Below are positions 17,043 to 27,900 of a DNA stretch of 52,073 nt, one piece after another. The position numbers and the translations under genes were made by a program. The stretch covers positions 1 through 52,073 of the forward strand of contig CAIRBT010000069.1 in NCBI GenBank assembly GCA_903876875.1. The letters run 5' to 3'. The notes below the pieces were generated by a model that did no database searches, was not told where the DNA came from, and saw only the letters and a list, made by a program, of their open reading frames with translations. This DNA is from an uncultured Geobacteraceae bacterium. Its GTDB lineage: Bacteria; Desulfobacterota; Desulfuromonadia; Geobacterales; Pseudopelobacteraceae. Every line of letters begins with the position of its first letter. The first letter of the stretch is position 1.

Positions 17043-20000
17043 CTAAACGGCACTATCCCTGACAAATTCTTTTATCTCTCCATCCAGTTGTTCGACCAGG
17101 GTTTCCCAAAGCTCACGTTGCCCCCCCTCACGGGCCAGAGTTTCCAGCAAAGCAGCGGTTTTCATGATACGGGGACCGGAAATATTGGCGGCCGCCCCTT
17201 TGATCGAATGGGCTTGTACCCGCACCTTATCATCATCTCCATCAAGTAGTGCCTGCCGAAGGGACGCGATGAATACCGCCGTATTCCGTGCAAACATATC
17301 GGTAAAAATCGGCACCATCTCCCGGTTGCCACCGAGCCGCTTCAGCAGATCGTCCAAATCAAAAACCGGCAATTCGGAGAGTTCAGGTACTGCAGCAGCA
17401 ACCGGCTCAGGCATATCTGGCACCGGAGCAGCCGAACGCTTTTCATCCTGTGGCGCAGCAGAAGGAGAGGAAACAACCGTGTCACCGGCACCCAACAGCC
17501 GGTCAATGACCGCCAGCACATCCTCTGACAGGAATGGCTTACTGATATAATCATCCATGCCGGATTCCCGGCAGCGCTCCATATCTTCCTTCATGGCATA
17601 GGCCGTCATAGCCACAATGGGTACGTGCCCCCCAGCGGCTTTTTCCCGTTCCCGAATCCGCCTGGTGGCCAGAAACCCGTCCATAACCGGCATCTGTACA
17701 TCCATGAAAATCATATCAAACTGACCGTTCTGCCAAACGTTCACCGCTTCCTCCCCATTTTCAACGATGGTTACGCTGTGACCAAAACGAGCCAGAATGG
17801 TTTTAATAAGCATCTGATTTACCGGGACATCATCGGCCACCAGCAAGGAGTAACTGTGCGTATTTTCGAGACTTTTGTTACGCATTACGACCGGTTGTTC
17901 TCCCGCCTGCACATCAGCGGCGGGGGCGACCAGCAGACAGAGCAGATCCTGCACCTCGGAAAAAACCAGCGGTTTGGTAAGATAACCATTGATGTTTAAT
18001 TCCCGGCAGCGACGGGAATCGGCACGCATACCGGCACTCGGCATGATGATGCAGAAAGTCCGATCATATTCCCGTTTACTGCGTATCGCTTCCACCAACT
18101 GCCAGCCGTCATACTCCGGCATCTGGATATCGGTCAGCACAAAATCAAAGTGGTGACCGGCGGCATGGGCTTCTGCCATAAGGCGCAGCCCTTCCCTACC
18201 GTCAGCGGCCTGCGTACAGGTCACTCCCCACATGGCCAGAAATTGGGCAATGAGCTCACGATTCAGAGCCACATCATCAACCACCAGTGCCGAATAGCCA
18301 GTAAGAGGATGGGGAGGGAGCGGTGCCGGAGCCGATGAAGGGACAGCAAACCGGGCGGTAAAGGTAAAGGCACTTCCTTTCCCCACCACGCTCTCAACTC
18401 GTATGGTTCCCCCCAACAGTTCAACGAGGTTCTTTGAAATTGCCAGACCAAGTCCCGTACCACCATAGGATTTGGTGGTCGACAGATCCCCCTGTTCAAA
18501 CGGCTCGAAAATTTTCTTCATTTTTTCGGGAGAGATACCTATGCCACTATCTTGAACGGTAAACGAGATGAGACAGCCTTCGGCATCCTCGCTCACCAGT
18601 TGCACCAGCAACTGCACATTGCCCCGTGCGGTAAACTTGATGGCATTGCCAACCAGATTGATCAGAATCTGGCGAAGTCGCCCGGGATCCCCTACCAAGG
18701 CATCGGGGATATCCCCACCCACGTCAAAAAGCACCTCCAGCCCCTTTTCTGCAGCACGTACGGCAATCCCCTGCAGAGTCAGACCCAGGGCGGTTCTCAG
18801 GAGAAACGGCACTTCGTCCCGCTCGATTTTACCGACTTCTATCCGGGAAAAATCAAGGATATCGTTGATAATGGAAAGGAGATTATCTGCCGAATCCTTT
18901 ACGGCGTTCAGGTAGGTTTTTTGTTCATTATCAATCTCGGTAGTCAGACAGAGTTCCGTCATACCGATAATTCCGTTCATCGGCGTACGAATTTCATGGC
19001 TCATGTTGGCCAGAAACATACTTTTTGCTTCACTGGCCGCTTCAGCCCGGGTTCTCAGTTCAATACTGGTCTGCAAGTCCATTTCCCGCTGTCGCAAGAT
19101 GCTGACGATGATCCAGATTCCGGACAGCAGAGCCACAATACAACAAAAGGTTAGAAGGGCGATTTCCTTCACCGAGTTGCGCCAGTTGGCAAGAAAAAAA
19201 TCCTCTGCTATGGAGATGGTGACAATGAGCGGATAGCGTTTCACCACCCGAACCGCCGCAAGACGTGCCTGTCTCACATTGTCCTGGGAAAACCGGGGAC
19301 TATCAAGAAAAATGACGTCATTGCCCTTTTTCATGGAATTGACGATGGTGTAGGTAGCACCGTAATTATTAACTTTACCTATCAGACTGTCCTTGCGGGG
19401 CCAGTTGGTCAACAGAGTAAAATCGTTACGGTAGAGCAAAATAGCCGAACCTTTGCCCAGGTTCTGCCCCAACTGTTCGTAAAAATTGGTAAAGACATCT
19501 GCAGAAATCCCCACCAGAACCAGCCCAAGCATATTGCCCTGGCTGTCATTGAGGCGGCGGCTGATGTAGAACACCCATTTACCATTTCCCTTGTTACGCA
19601 CCGAGGTACTGACAAAGTCAGCGGCACCACCCGGTGCGGATTGTGCCTTGAAATAATCACGGTCAGCCAAATTTATCGGAGCGGGGGGAAAGGAACGGGT
19701 AAAATTGATGACCTCACCATCGTTGGCAACCACCGTCGCCACATCAATCTGCGGCAGAGATTCGGTCTTGTCTTTGAGCATCCGGAAGATTTTTTCCGTT
19801 CGGAGCTTACTCTTGAAAACCTTTGGATTATCGGCACCTTCAGCACGCACCTTCTCCGCAATACTATCAAGAGCCAGATACGCAGAGGCCATAGTCTGGT
19901 ACGTTTGTTCCGCAAGCACCAGAGAACTGTTGCTCATCTGCTTGCGCCACACTTCTATTTCCTGATTGCGAAGGGTCGTCGCGGCAAGAAGAGCCAGACT

Positions 20001-20078
20001 GAGCAAAATCAGGACAATGACGACCCCAAAATAGATGGTAAGCTGGCTTGCTTTGAATTTCCCCCACAGGGTTGACAT
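17043..20078 (-). CDS. Hybrid sensor histidine kinase (dCache-HisKA-HATPase-REC-REC-Hpt), BarA-like
   Basis: 1011 residues. A membrane helix at about 15-35, a periplasmic dCache-type sensor (contains [12 protein letters not shown] and [13 protein letters not shown]), a second helix at about 305-327, HisKA with phospho-acceptor His361 ([19 protein letters not shown]), HATPase with the G2 box [14 protein letters not shown], two receiver domains ([10 protein letters not shown]...[13 protein letters not shown] and [10 protein letters not shown]...[13 protein letters not shown]) and a C-terminal Hpt ([15 protein letters not shown]). All phosphotransfer residues are present, so it can run a full multistep relay within one chain. 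The ligand is unknown; dCache domains usually bind small organic molecules. GAGGT precedes ATG 20078. It diverges from the haem MCP at 20317. Confidence 0.95.
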   Translation of the reverse strand: MSTLWGKFKASQLTIYFGVVIVLILLSLALLAATTLRNQEIEVWRKQMSNSSLVLAEQTYQTMASAYLALDSIAEKVRAEGADNPKVFKSKLRTEKIFRMLKDKTESLPQIDVATVVANDGEVINFTRSFPPAPINLADRDYFKAQSAPGGAADFVSTSVRNKGNGKWVFYISRRLNDSQGNMLGLVLVGISADVFTNFYEQLGQNLGKGSAILLYRNDFTLLTNWPRKDSLIGKVNNYGATYTIVNSMKKGNDVIFLDSPRFSQDNVRQARLAAVRVVKRYPLIVTISIAEDFFLANWRNSVKEIALLTFCCIVALLSGIWIIVSILRQREMDLQTSIELRTRAEAASEAKSMFLANMSHEIRTPMNGIIGMTELCLTTEIDNEQKTYLNAVKDSADNLLSIINDILDFSRIEVGKIERDEVPFLLRTALGLTLQGIAVRAAEKGLEVLFDVGGDIPDALVGDPGRLRQILINLVGNAIKFTARGNVQLLVQLVSEDAEGCLISFTVQDSGIGISPEKMKKIFEPFEQGDLSTTKSYGGTGLGLAISKNLVELLGGTIRVESVVGKGSAFTFTARFAVPSSAPAPLPPHPLTGYSALVVDDVALNRELIAQFLAMWGVTCTQAADGREGLRLMAEAHAAGHHFDFVLTDIQMPEYDGWQLVEAIRSKREYDRTFCIIMPSAGMRADSRRCRELNINGYLTKPLVFSEVQDLLCLLVAPAADVQAGEQPVVMRNKSLENTHSYSLLVADDVPVNQMLIKTILARFGHSVTIVENGEEAVNVWQNGQFDMIFMDVQMPVMDGFLATRRIREREKAAGGHVPIVAMTAYAMKEDMERCRESGMDDYISKPFLSEDVLAVIDRLLGAGDTVVSSPSAAPQDEKRSAAPVPDMPEPVAAAVPELSELPVFDLDDLLKRLGGNREMVPIFTDMFARNTAVFIASLRQALLDGDDDKVRVQAHSIKGAAANISGPRIMKTAALLETLAREGGQRELWETLVEQLDGEIKEFVRDSAV

Positions 20079-20316
20079 ATGGTACCTCAGGCATCAAGCA
20101 TTAATTGCCTCGAATGCGAGCCGATTATTACTGCTGGGTGAATAATACACGTTACGTGAATATTGGTCAACGATAACACGGTCATCTACAATTTTCAGCG
20201 GCGGAATAATTCATAAGCTTGCAGTTTACTGTCGTATTGTGTTAATAAATAGAGGTTAACTCACCATCTTCGTATCTGACACTTGCTAAAACTAAATTAT
20301 TATCAGGAGGCTTTCT
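20079..20316. promoter_or_regulatory. Divergent promoter region, hybrid kinase and haem MCP
   Basis: 238 bp of AT-rich non-coding DNA between diverging genes; it must hold both promoters. I cannot pick out a confident sigma-70, sigma-28 or sigma-54 element. AGGAGG for the MCP lies just before 20317. Confidence 0.4.
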
Positions 20317-21930
20317 ATGTCACCGCAAGATCATTCTTCCACTCCGGCACGAAGTGGCATGCGTATCGGCATTGCCCTCAAAATCCTTCTGGCCGCCGGA
20401 ACTGCCCTGTTCACGGGTCTTCTGATCGTCGGCGGAGCCGCACTTTTCCTCGAACGGGAGGCACTTATCTCCCTGCAACGGGAAAACAGCATGGCATTTG
20501 TCAACCTGATGGGGGATGATATCAAGAACGCCATGATGGCCGATGATATGAAAAAGGTTGATGCCTATACAAAAGAGATCATTGACCTCAAACGTGCCAT
20601 CAGCTTTTCGGTCTACGGTGAAAAAGGAGTGCAGCGGGGAACTACTGTGCAGGGAGACACCAAGGTTATGGAGGTGCTCAAAAACAGTGCTCCGGCTACT
20701 TCTGAAATGGTGCTGAACGGTTCTCATGTCCTTGAGACCGTCCTACCGCTCCCCAACGAAGAGCGCTGTCAGAAATGCCACGATAAGGATGTCAAGGTTC
20801 TTGGTGCCATCAAGCTCATCACCAGCACGGAACAGGGCTACGCCGCCAGCAGAAAGGCAACCATCCTCCTGCTGCTGTCCGGTGCGGCGGCACTGGCCGC
20901 CAGCTTTATCTGCCTGATGAGTGTCATCAACCTTACCATTACCCGGAAATTGCAGGATTTTGTTGCCAAGGTCACCGACCTGGCCCGGGGTGAGGGGGAT
21001 CTGACCAAACAGATCAATATCACTTCCAACGATGAATTCGGCCAACTTGCCGATGAAATTAACACCCTCGTGGAGAAGATACGCAGAATCATCTCCCAGA
21101 TTGCCCAGACCAGTCAGATGGTTTCCTCCTCGGCTATCCAGCTGCAATCAAATGCTGAACAGATTGCTACCGGTGCCGAAGAGGTTTCAGCCCAGGCAGA
21201 AACAGTTGCCACGGCCAGCGAACAGATGTCAGCCACCTCCGGCGACATTGCCCAGAACTGTCAAATGGCTTCAGAGGGGTCACAACTCGCCAGTGCTGCC
21301 GCCGTTTCAGGTGCCAAGGTTGTCGATGAAACCATCGGCGTAATGAACAGCATTGCCGACCGGGTCAGGAAATCAGCCCAGGCGGTGGAAAGCCTGGGAA
21401 GCCGTTCGGATCAGATCGGAGAAATTGTTGGAACCATCGAAGACATTGCGGATCAGACCAACCTGTTGGCACTGAATGCCGCCATTGAAGCAGCTCGTGC
21501 AGGGGAACAGGGACGGGGCTTTGCCGTTGTTGCCGATGAGGTTCGGGCACTGGCCGAGCGTACCACACGGGCTACCCGGGAAATTAGCGAGATGATCAAG
21601 GCCATCCAGCAGGAAACCAAAGGTGCGGTAACTGCCATGGAAGAGGGGGTCAGTGAAGTTGGCAAGGGGAGCGAGAAAGCTGCCGATTCGGGTCGGGCCC
21701 TTGAGCAGATTCTCCAGCAGATCAACGATGTCAACGCTCAGATTCATCAGGTGGCGACTGCGGCCGAAGAGCAGACCGCGACCACCTCGGAAATCAGCAG
21801 CAACATGATCCAGATCACGGAAGTCGTTGCCCAGACCTCCCGTGGGGCCCATGAGTCGGCCAGCGCAGCTAATCACCTGTCATCCCTCGCCGACGACCTG
21901 CGGAGAGTGGTGGGACAGTTCAAAATTTAA
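20317..21930 (+). CDS. Methyl-accepting chemotaxis protein with periplasmic c-type haem motif
   Basis: 537 residues. Membrane helices at about 18-45 and 175-203 enclose a short periplasmic domain with one haem c attachment site, CQKCH at 151-155 (NEERCQKCHDKDVKVLGAI), as in the Geobacter haem-containing PAS-like chemoreceptors. Then HAMP (ITRKLQDFVAKVTDLARGEGDL), and a long MCP signalling domain with the hairpin tip IVGTIEDIADQTNLLALNAAIEAARAGEQGRGFAVVADEVR. There is no C-terminal CheR/CheB pentapeptide (ends RRVVGQFKI). It should sense redox state or a haem ligand in the periplasm and signal to CheA. AGGAGG precedes ATG 20317. Confidence 0.95.
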   Translation: MSPQDHSSTPARSGMRIGIALKILLAAGTALFTGLLIVGGAALFLEREALISLQRENSMAFVNLMGDDIKNAMMADDMKKVDAYTKEIIDLKRAISFSVYGEKGVQRGTTVQGDTKVMEVLKNSAPATSEMVLNGSHVLETVLPLPNEERCQKCHDKDVKVLGAIKLITSTEQGYAASRKATILLLLSGAAALAASFICLMSVINLTITRKLQDFVAKVTDLARGEGDLTKQINITSNDEFGQLADEINTLVEKIRRIISQIAQTSQMVSSSAIQLQSNAEQIATGAEEVSAQAETVATASEQMSATSGDIAQNCQMASEGSQLASAAAVSGAKVVDETIGVMNSIADRVRKSAQAVESLGSRSDQIGEIVGTIEDIADQTNLLALNAAIEAARAGEQGRGFAVVADEVRALAERTTRATREISEMIKAIQQETKGAVTAMEEGVSEVGKGSEKAADSGRALEQILQQINDVNAQIHQVATAAEEQTATTSEISSNMIQITEVVAQTSRGAHESASAANHLSSLADDLRRVVGQFKI

Positions 21931-21943
21931 TACATCCACCCCA

Positions 21944-22021
21944 ATCCCCCTTTTTAAAAGGGGGAGCTTTCAACACAAACGTCCCCCCCTTTACAGAAAG
22001 GGGGGGACGTTTGTGTTGAAA
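21944..22021. terminator. Nested palindromes between convergent genes (bidirectional terminator)
   Basis: A small CCCCCTTTTT/AAAAGGGGG hairpin at about 21945-21965, then a perfect inverted repeat with 25-bp arms at 21968-21992 and 21997-22021 around a four-base ACAG loop. Arms run TTTCAACACAAACG...CCCTTT. It lies between convergent genes (MCP ending 21930, response regulator ending 22086) and can end transcription from both sides; it also belongs to a dispersed repeat family. Confidence 0.75.
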
Positions 22022-22085
22022 TGCACCATTCATTGCCCGTTATTCACGCGGTATGTTGTTAGCGGTACGCAAAAACGTGTATCGA

Positions 22086-22481
22086 CTACACCACTTCTGC
22101 CACCAATCCCAATTCCTGCAATTTCTGGGTAAGTTCACTCTTGGAGATCGGCTTACGCAAGTAGCCTTCGCACTGATTCTTGAAGGCCTGCAGAACATTC
22201 TCACTATCCGAGAGAGCCGAGGTCATAATCACACAGGTGTGATCCAACTGCCGGTCATTCTCCACCATCCGTATCCGCTTGAGGACTTCGTGACCGCTCA
22301 TTTCCGGCATCATAATGTCCAGTGTGACCAGGTCGTACATTTCGCCGGATTCAAGTGCCAGCAGATATGCCTCCAGCCCCTCCACACCATTACTGGCCAT
22401 ATCACACTCCCCAAACTTTGACAGGAGAGCCATCAGCAATTTACGACTGACAAAATCATCTTCGACTACCAGGATTTTCAT
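22086..22481 (-). CDS. Single-domain response regulator (CheY/Spo0F-like)
   Basis: 131 residues from ATG 22481 (AAAGGTAT upstream). The start overlaps the stop of the preceding kinase gene in ATGA, showing translational coupling. One receiver domain: acidic pair VVEDDFVSRKLL, phospho-acceptor Asp in LVTLDIMMPEMSG, Thr/Ser in VIMTSALSD, Lys in YLRKPISKSEL. No output domain, so it is likely a phosphorelay intermediate or protein-binding regulator for the two upstream kinases. Confidence 0.93.
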   Translation of the reverse strand: MKILVVEDDFVSRKLLMALLSKFGECDMASNGVEGLEAYLLALESGEMYDLVTLDIMMPEMSGHEVLKRIRMVENDRQLDHTCVIMTSALSDSENVLQAFKNQCEGYLRKPISKSELTQKLQELGLVAEVV

Positions 22482-24913
22482 AATATACCTTTCTTGTATT
22501 GTATACTGCACTCCGGTATTTGAAAGGGGAGCCGGACTTTAAAACAGCTCCCGACAAGGGGTGTACTCTCAACGGCAATACTGCCCCCCATGAGTGTCGC
22601 CAGATTGCGACAAATGGCAAGACCGAGTCCCAAGCCACCATATTTGCGGGTAGAAGAGCCGTCCTCCTGGGTGAACGCCATGAACACTGACTCACTATTT
22701 TCATCACTGATACCGATGCCGGTGTCCCGAACCAGTATCTGAATCACCGCAGCATTGCCACGCCATTCAATAACGTGGGCGGCCACGGAAATTCCCCCCT
22801 GCGGGGTAAATTTAACGGCATTATCCAACAGATTTACCAGTATCTGTCCGACCCGAAGCGAGTCTCCAATCAGAACCGAAGGAATATCAGCAGCCAGTTC
22901 CGCAACCAGTGACAACTTCTTTTCCCGAACATTCACCAGAAAGCTATCAATCACATCGGTAATACAGGTGGAAAAGTTAAATTGCGACATCTTGATACTG
23001 CAGCCGTCATCAATCTGGGACAGGTGCAGTACATTGTTAACCAACCCAAGCATATTTTTAGCACTGAGGTTAAGTGCCGACAAGTACTCGCCCTGTTCTT
23101 CCGTCAGCTCGGTGGTTTCCAGCAGCTGCCCCATGCCAATGACCCCATTCATGGGAGTACGGAGTTCATGACTGATGTTTGCCAAAAATTCACTTTTGGT
23201 ACGACTAGCTGACTCTGCAGCTATTTTAGCCTTAATCTGCTCCTGTTCCGCCTTGAGCAGCGTGCTGATATCCATGGATGAGGCCAGTATGAGATCCGCA
23301 CCCTTTATGCGTATGGTCTCACAGGAAAGCAGCACCGGAACTATTTCCCCCGTCTTACTCCGAAGGTTGATCTTTTTCTCCGTAACCTTCCCTTTTTCGT
23401 TCATCAGGCGCATTATCTCCGCCCGCTGCTCGTAGTCCTCGTAAAAACCGACATCTTTGGCACTTTTATTAATTATCTCATCACGGGCATAGCCAAGTTT
23501 CCGTAGGAATGTTTCATTAACATCAAGATAGATCCCCCTATCCAGCGTGGAAAGGGACATGATGGCCGAACTACCATTAAAGGCGGTTGCAAATTTATCA
23601 TTGGACGCCTGCAACTCGGATACGTCTTTTGAAATAACAAACAGAGCCGGCTCACCGTCCCAGACACCCTCGCTGATCAGGGTTTCCACCGGCACAGCCA
23701 CCCCGTCTGCCCGTTGTAACGGTATGGTATTACAGACCTGCGATCCGGTAAATATGTCATCAATACTGCACCGAACCAATTCCGGCTGCAGCTCAACCAG
23801 CGGGCGGTTTTTCAGCTCCTCCACTGCATAGCCAAGCACATGGGTTACGGCGTTGTTTCCGGCGATAATAATACCTTTACGATTCAAAATAAACAGCAAA
23901 TAATCAACATTGTTAAAAAAGTTTCGGAAATTACCCTCACTTGATTCCAGTTTCGCCTGGGTAACAGTCCGCACCTTATGAGCTTTCATAAACAAATTGA
24001 TGAAAAACAGATTGACCAGAGTAAAGAGCAGCATGCCGACAGAGACGATGCGAATCTCGTTATACCAGGGTGCCAGAAAGTCATCCCCCCCCAGCGACAC
24101 CAGGGCTATCAGAGGATAGGGAGCTATGCGACTGAATGAACTGAGCATGGTGGCCTTGGATCCGGACGAAACATACAGCGGGGTCGTACCCGAATCGGCA
24201 CCACCCGGTATGAGTGCCGCAACTTCCGGTGCCACATGCTTTGTACCGATGACATCATCCCCCCCAGCTCTTTCGGGATAACCGGCCAGATACCCCATAT
24301 CGGCATCCATGAGGACAACCAACCCCTTTCCGACGTTGATGTGACTGAAATAGTCGCTAAAGCTGCTCAACCGATATCCGGCATAAACGATGCCGGCAAA
24401 CCCGCCTTGCTGGTCATTGAGTCGCCGGGCAAGATAGAGGGACCACTTGCCCCCTAATTTGGCCTTATAGGGTTTTGACAGAATTAGTTTGGGGACAGGA
24501 TCTTTCTGAGCTGCCTTGAAATAGTCCCGATCTGCGATATTCAACTGCAGGTTATCGGTACCAAAAATAGCATTGCCGTTTTTATCAAAGATGCGGAGAA
24601 AGGCAACCCGCTGCAGGAGGGCTCTCTGTTGTTCAAGATAGGGGTTGACCACCCGGTCAGTGGCCAGGGAGTTCGTTTTCAGCTGAGTAAAATATGCTGC
24701 CACAGACTGCATAACCACATCGGACAGATAGAGCTGGTTACTGATCTCGTGCTGAATGACGTGGGTCAAATTCCGGGAGGTGATACTGGCGATCTCAACG
24801 CACTTCTGCTTGCTGTTAGCCAGATAGAGCAACGACACCACGATAAGCAGCCCGTTTAATAACAGACTAAAAGCGAGTAACGCCCGCCGGGTATTTTTTA
24901 TTAAAAACCACAT
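22478..24913 (-). CDS. Membrane sensor histidine kinase (dCache-PAS-PAS-HisKA-HATPase)
   Basis: 811 residues from ATG 24913, chosen for GGGGAG six bases upstream; an ATG at 24940 overlapping the previous stop (TGATG) is the alternative and adds nine residues. It has an N-terminal membrane helix (ALLAFSLLLNGLLIVVSLLYL), a dCache-like periplasmic domain ([32 protein letters not shown]), a second helix, two PAS domains, HisKA (FLANISHELRTPMNGVIGMGQLLE) and HATPase ending GGLGLGLAICRNLATLMGG. It has no receiver, so it must signal to a separate partner, most simply the coupled regulator at 22086-22481. Its dCache motif resembles that of the 17043-20078 kinase. Confidence 0.93.
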   Translation of the reverse strand: MWFLIKNTRRALLAFSLLLNGLLIVVSLLYLANSKQKCVEIASITSRNLTHVIQHEISNQLYLSDVVMQSVAAYFTQLKTNSLATDRVVNPYLEQQRALLQRVAFLRIFDKNGNAIFGTDNLQLNIADRDYFKAAQKDPVPKLILSKPYKAKLGGKWSLYLARRLNDQQGGFAGIVYAGYRLSSFSDYFSHINVGKGLVVLMDADMGYLAGYPERAGGDDVIGTKHVAPEVAALIPGGADSGTTPLYVSSGSKATMLSSFSRIAPYPLIALVSLGGDDFLAPWYNEIRIVSVGMLLFTLVNLFFINLFMKAHKVRTVTQAKLESSEGNFRNFFNNVDYLLFILNRKGIIIAGNNAVTHVLGYAVEELKNRPLVELQPELVRCSIDDIFTGSQVCNTIPLQRADGVAVPVETLISEGVWDGEPALFVISKDVSELQASNDKFATAFNGSSAIMSLSTLDRGIYLDVNETFLRKLGYARDEIINKSAKDVGFYEDYEQRAEIMRLMNEKGKVTEKKINLRSKTGEIVPVLLSCETIRIKGADLILASSMDISTLLKAEQEQIKAKIAAESASRTKSEFLANISHELRTPMNGVIGMGQLLETTELTEEQGEYLSALNLSAKNMLGLVNNVLHLSQIDDGCSIKMSQFNFSTCITDVIDSFLVNVREKKLSLVAELAADIPSVLIGDSLRVGQILVNLLDNAVKFTPQGGISVAAHVIEWRGNAAVIQILVRDTGIGISDENSESVFMAFTQEDGSSTRKYGGLGLGLAICRNLATLMGGSIAVESTPLVGSCFKVRLPFQIPECSIQYKKGIL

Positions 24914-24939
24914 CGGTCGCTCCCCTCGTGACTGAGACA

Positions 24940-27900
24940 TCAGGAACGCAACCCGTCAGCACCCTCTTTTGACAGCCATGCATGCAGCAGCTCCGCGATG
25001 ACTTCCTTTTTAATCGGCTTCGATAGATAGTCATCCATACCGGCTCGCAGACAGTTATCCCGGTCTTCGGTCATGGCATTGGCCGTCATAGCAATAATGG
25101 GCACCCGATGGTTCAGCACCGGTGAATCCGGATTCCGGATATACGCAGTGGCTTCAAAACCATCCAGTTCGGGCATCTGACAATCCATCAACACCAGATC
25201 ATAATCGATATGCTCCAAGGCTGTGACCGCCTCCCGACCATTTGAGGCAATATCAACGGAATACCCGAGGTTGTAGAGGGTTTTCTGCGCCACTTTCTGG
25301 TTGATTACGTTATCCTCTGCCAGCAGGATACGGGCACTCTTCTCGGTCCGTATGGAATCCGAGTTGGTAGCCCCCCCCTGTGGGGTACCGGTGGACAGAA
25401 CCAGGGAATCGCACAACCGGGAGCGCCGTACCGGCTTGGCCAACGTACCGGAAAAACCGCTCTCCTCCAGCTGGGTTCGGCTTTTCCCCTGACCAAGTGC
25501 CGACATTAAAACCAGCCGGGTCTGACTCAGCAGCAGATCCCTTTTAATACGGCTGCCCAGTTCAAACCCGTCACAGCCAGGCATCTGTTCGTCTATCAGT
25601 ACAACCTGAAAGGGGGTCTGGCAGGTGGCCGCCTCCCGCAAAAGTTCCATGGCCCGCTCGCCGTCGGCAGCGACGACGGCACGGCAGAGCCAACGCTCCA
25701 ACTGCCCCCGAATCAAGGCACGACTGGTGCTGTTGTCATCGACAACCAGTATTGCCATACCGTCCAGTTCCGGACGGGGTATCACCTTCCCCTCCTCCTT
25801 ATGCCGATCCGCCGCCTGCTTTTCAAAACAGACCGTGAAGCTAAAGGTTGAGCCCACACCATATTCACTGGTAACGGCAACCTCGCCCCCCATAAGCTCC
25901 GCCAGCTGTTTGCAGATGGTCAGCCCCAGCCCGGTACCGCCAAATTTACGGGTGGTTGAACCTTCGGCCTGGGTAAAGGGATCGAAAACCGCCTGCAACC
26001 GATCCGCCGGAATGCCGATCCCGGTATCACGAACCTCAAACAGTACGGTGAGATGGTCAGACCGTACCTCTTTCAGAGAGGCCGCAATGACAATTTCTCC
26101 GCTTCCGGTAAACTTTATGGCGTTACCGGCCAGGTTGGTGATGATCTGCCGCACCCTGCCCGGATCACCCCGCACCCCGGCGGGGATGGCCGGGTCAACG
26201 GAGCAGAGCAGTTCCAACCCTTTTTCCGAAGCCCGCAACGCAAGCAGGTCAACCGTATCTTCCATCATGGCATAGGGATCAAAGTCGAGTATTTCCAGAT
26301 CCAGTTTTCCCGCCTCGATTTTTGAGAAATCAAGGATATCATTAATTAATTCCAACAGGTTTTCACCGCTTTTACGGATGGTATCAACGAAATCATGCTG
26401 TTCCCGGGTCAGAGTCGTCTCGAGAAGCAGATCGGTCATGCCGATGACACCATTCATCGGCGTCCGTATCTCATGACTCATGGAGGAGAGGAAGGAACTC
26501 TTGGCCCGGGTAGCGGCTTCGGCTCCCTCCTTGGCACCGTTCAACTCGTCGATAAGCAGCTTTCTCTCCGTAACATCCTCAAAGGCCGACAGATAGTGAA
26601 TGATCTCCCCCTGGGCATTACGGAGTGCCGAAACAGAGGTGGTCGCCCAGAACAGGGTGCCATCCTTACGCCGGTTGACAAGCTCGCCATGCCAGATATT
26701 CCCCGCCGCTATGGTCGCCCACAGTTCGACAAACCGGGCCGGAGGGGTCTGCCCCGATTTCAGAATCCGGGGATTCTTACCGAGCACCTCCTCGGCCGTA
26801 TAGCCGGTCAGTTCGGTAAACCGGGGGTTCACGAAGTCAATATCCCCATGGGTGTCAGTCATAAGGATTGAGACCGGGCTCTGTTCAATGGCACGGGACA
26901 GCTTGAGCAGTTCGGTTTCATACTTCTTCCGGCCACTCACATCCCGAATGACACCGATGGCGTGCCATTCCCCCTCATGCATATCCGCCGACAGAGAGAG
27001 CTCGACGGAAATTTCCTGACCATCTTTCCGGATAGCCCCCAGTTCGATAGTTGTGTTGATGACATTTCCCTGCCCTGTCTGACGAAACAGGGGAAACGCA
27101 GCCTCGAAGACATCACGATATCGCTCAGGAGCCAAAAAATGATGGAGATTGACGCCAATAACCTCCGCAGCATCGTAGCCGAAAATACGTTCGGCGGCAG
27201 GATTCCAAAAGGTAATGAGGCCGTGTGAGTCAATCATGATAATGGCATCTGAAGCGGTAGTGGTAATTGACTTCAGCTTTGCTTCAGCCTGCTTGCGGGC
27301 TGTGATATCCCGCCAACAGCAGATAATCACCTGGCGACCCTGAATAGTTGTGACACGTAATGACATATCAGCCCAGAACCGGCTGCCGTCAAGACGCTGA
27401 AACAGCCACTCAAAGGAGACGGTACCGACGTGCAGTGCCTCTGCTGTTTTTTCGCGGAAAGCTTCGGCAGAGCAGCGACCGTCAGGCTGAAATTCGGGGG
27501 AAAAATGCACCGGATTCTGCCCCAAAAACTGTTCCCGAGCGGAGCGCAGCAATAACTCCGCAGCCCTGTTACCGTCGGTGAAAGAGTCCCCCTCCAACAG
27601 GGTAAGCGCATCGGGAGAGTCATTGAAGAGGTTACGAAAACGTTCTTCACTCTCCTGTAGTTGTGCCTCTATCCGCAGGCGGTGGGCGCAATCCAGCAGG
27701 CATTGATAAATCTGGTTACTGTTGGTCGGCTTCGTAACAAACTTGTCAACGCCGATATCAAGAGCCCGTCTCAGATAACTGGCCTGCTCGAACGCACTCA
27801 CCACAACAATCGGCACACTGCGATCCACGGTGCGGATTTCCTGAGCCATGGACAAACCATCCATCATCGGCATCTGCACGTCAGTAACAATAATATGGGG

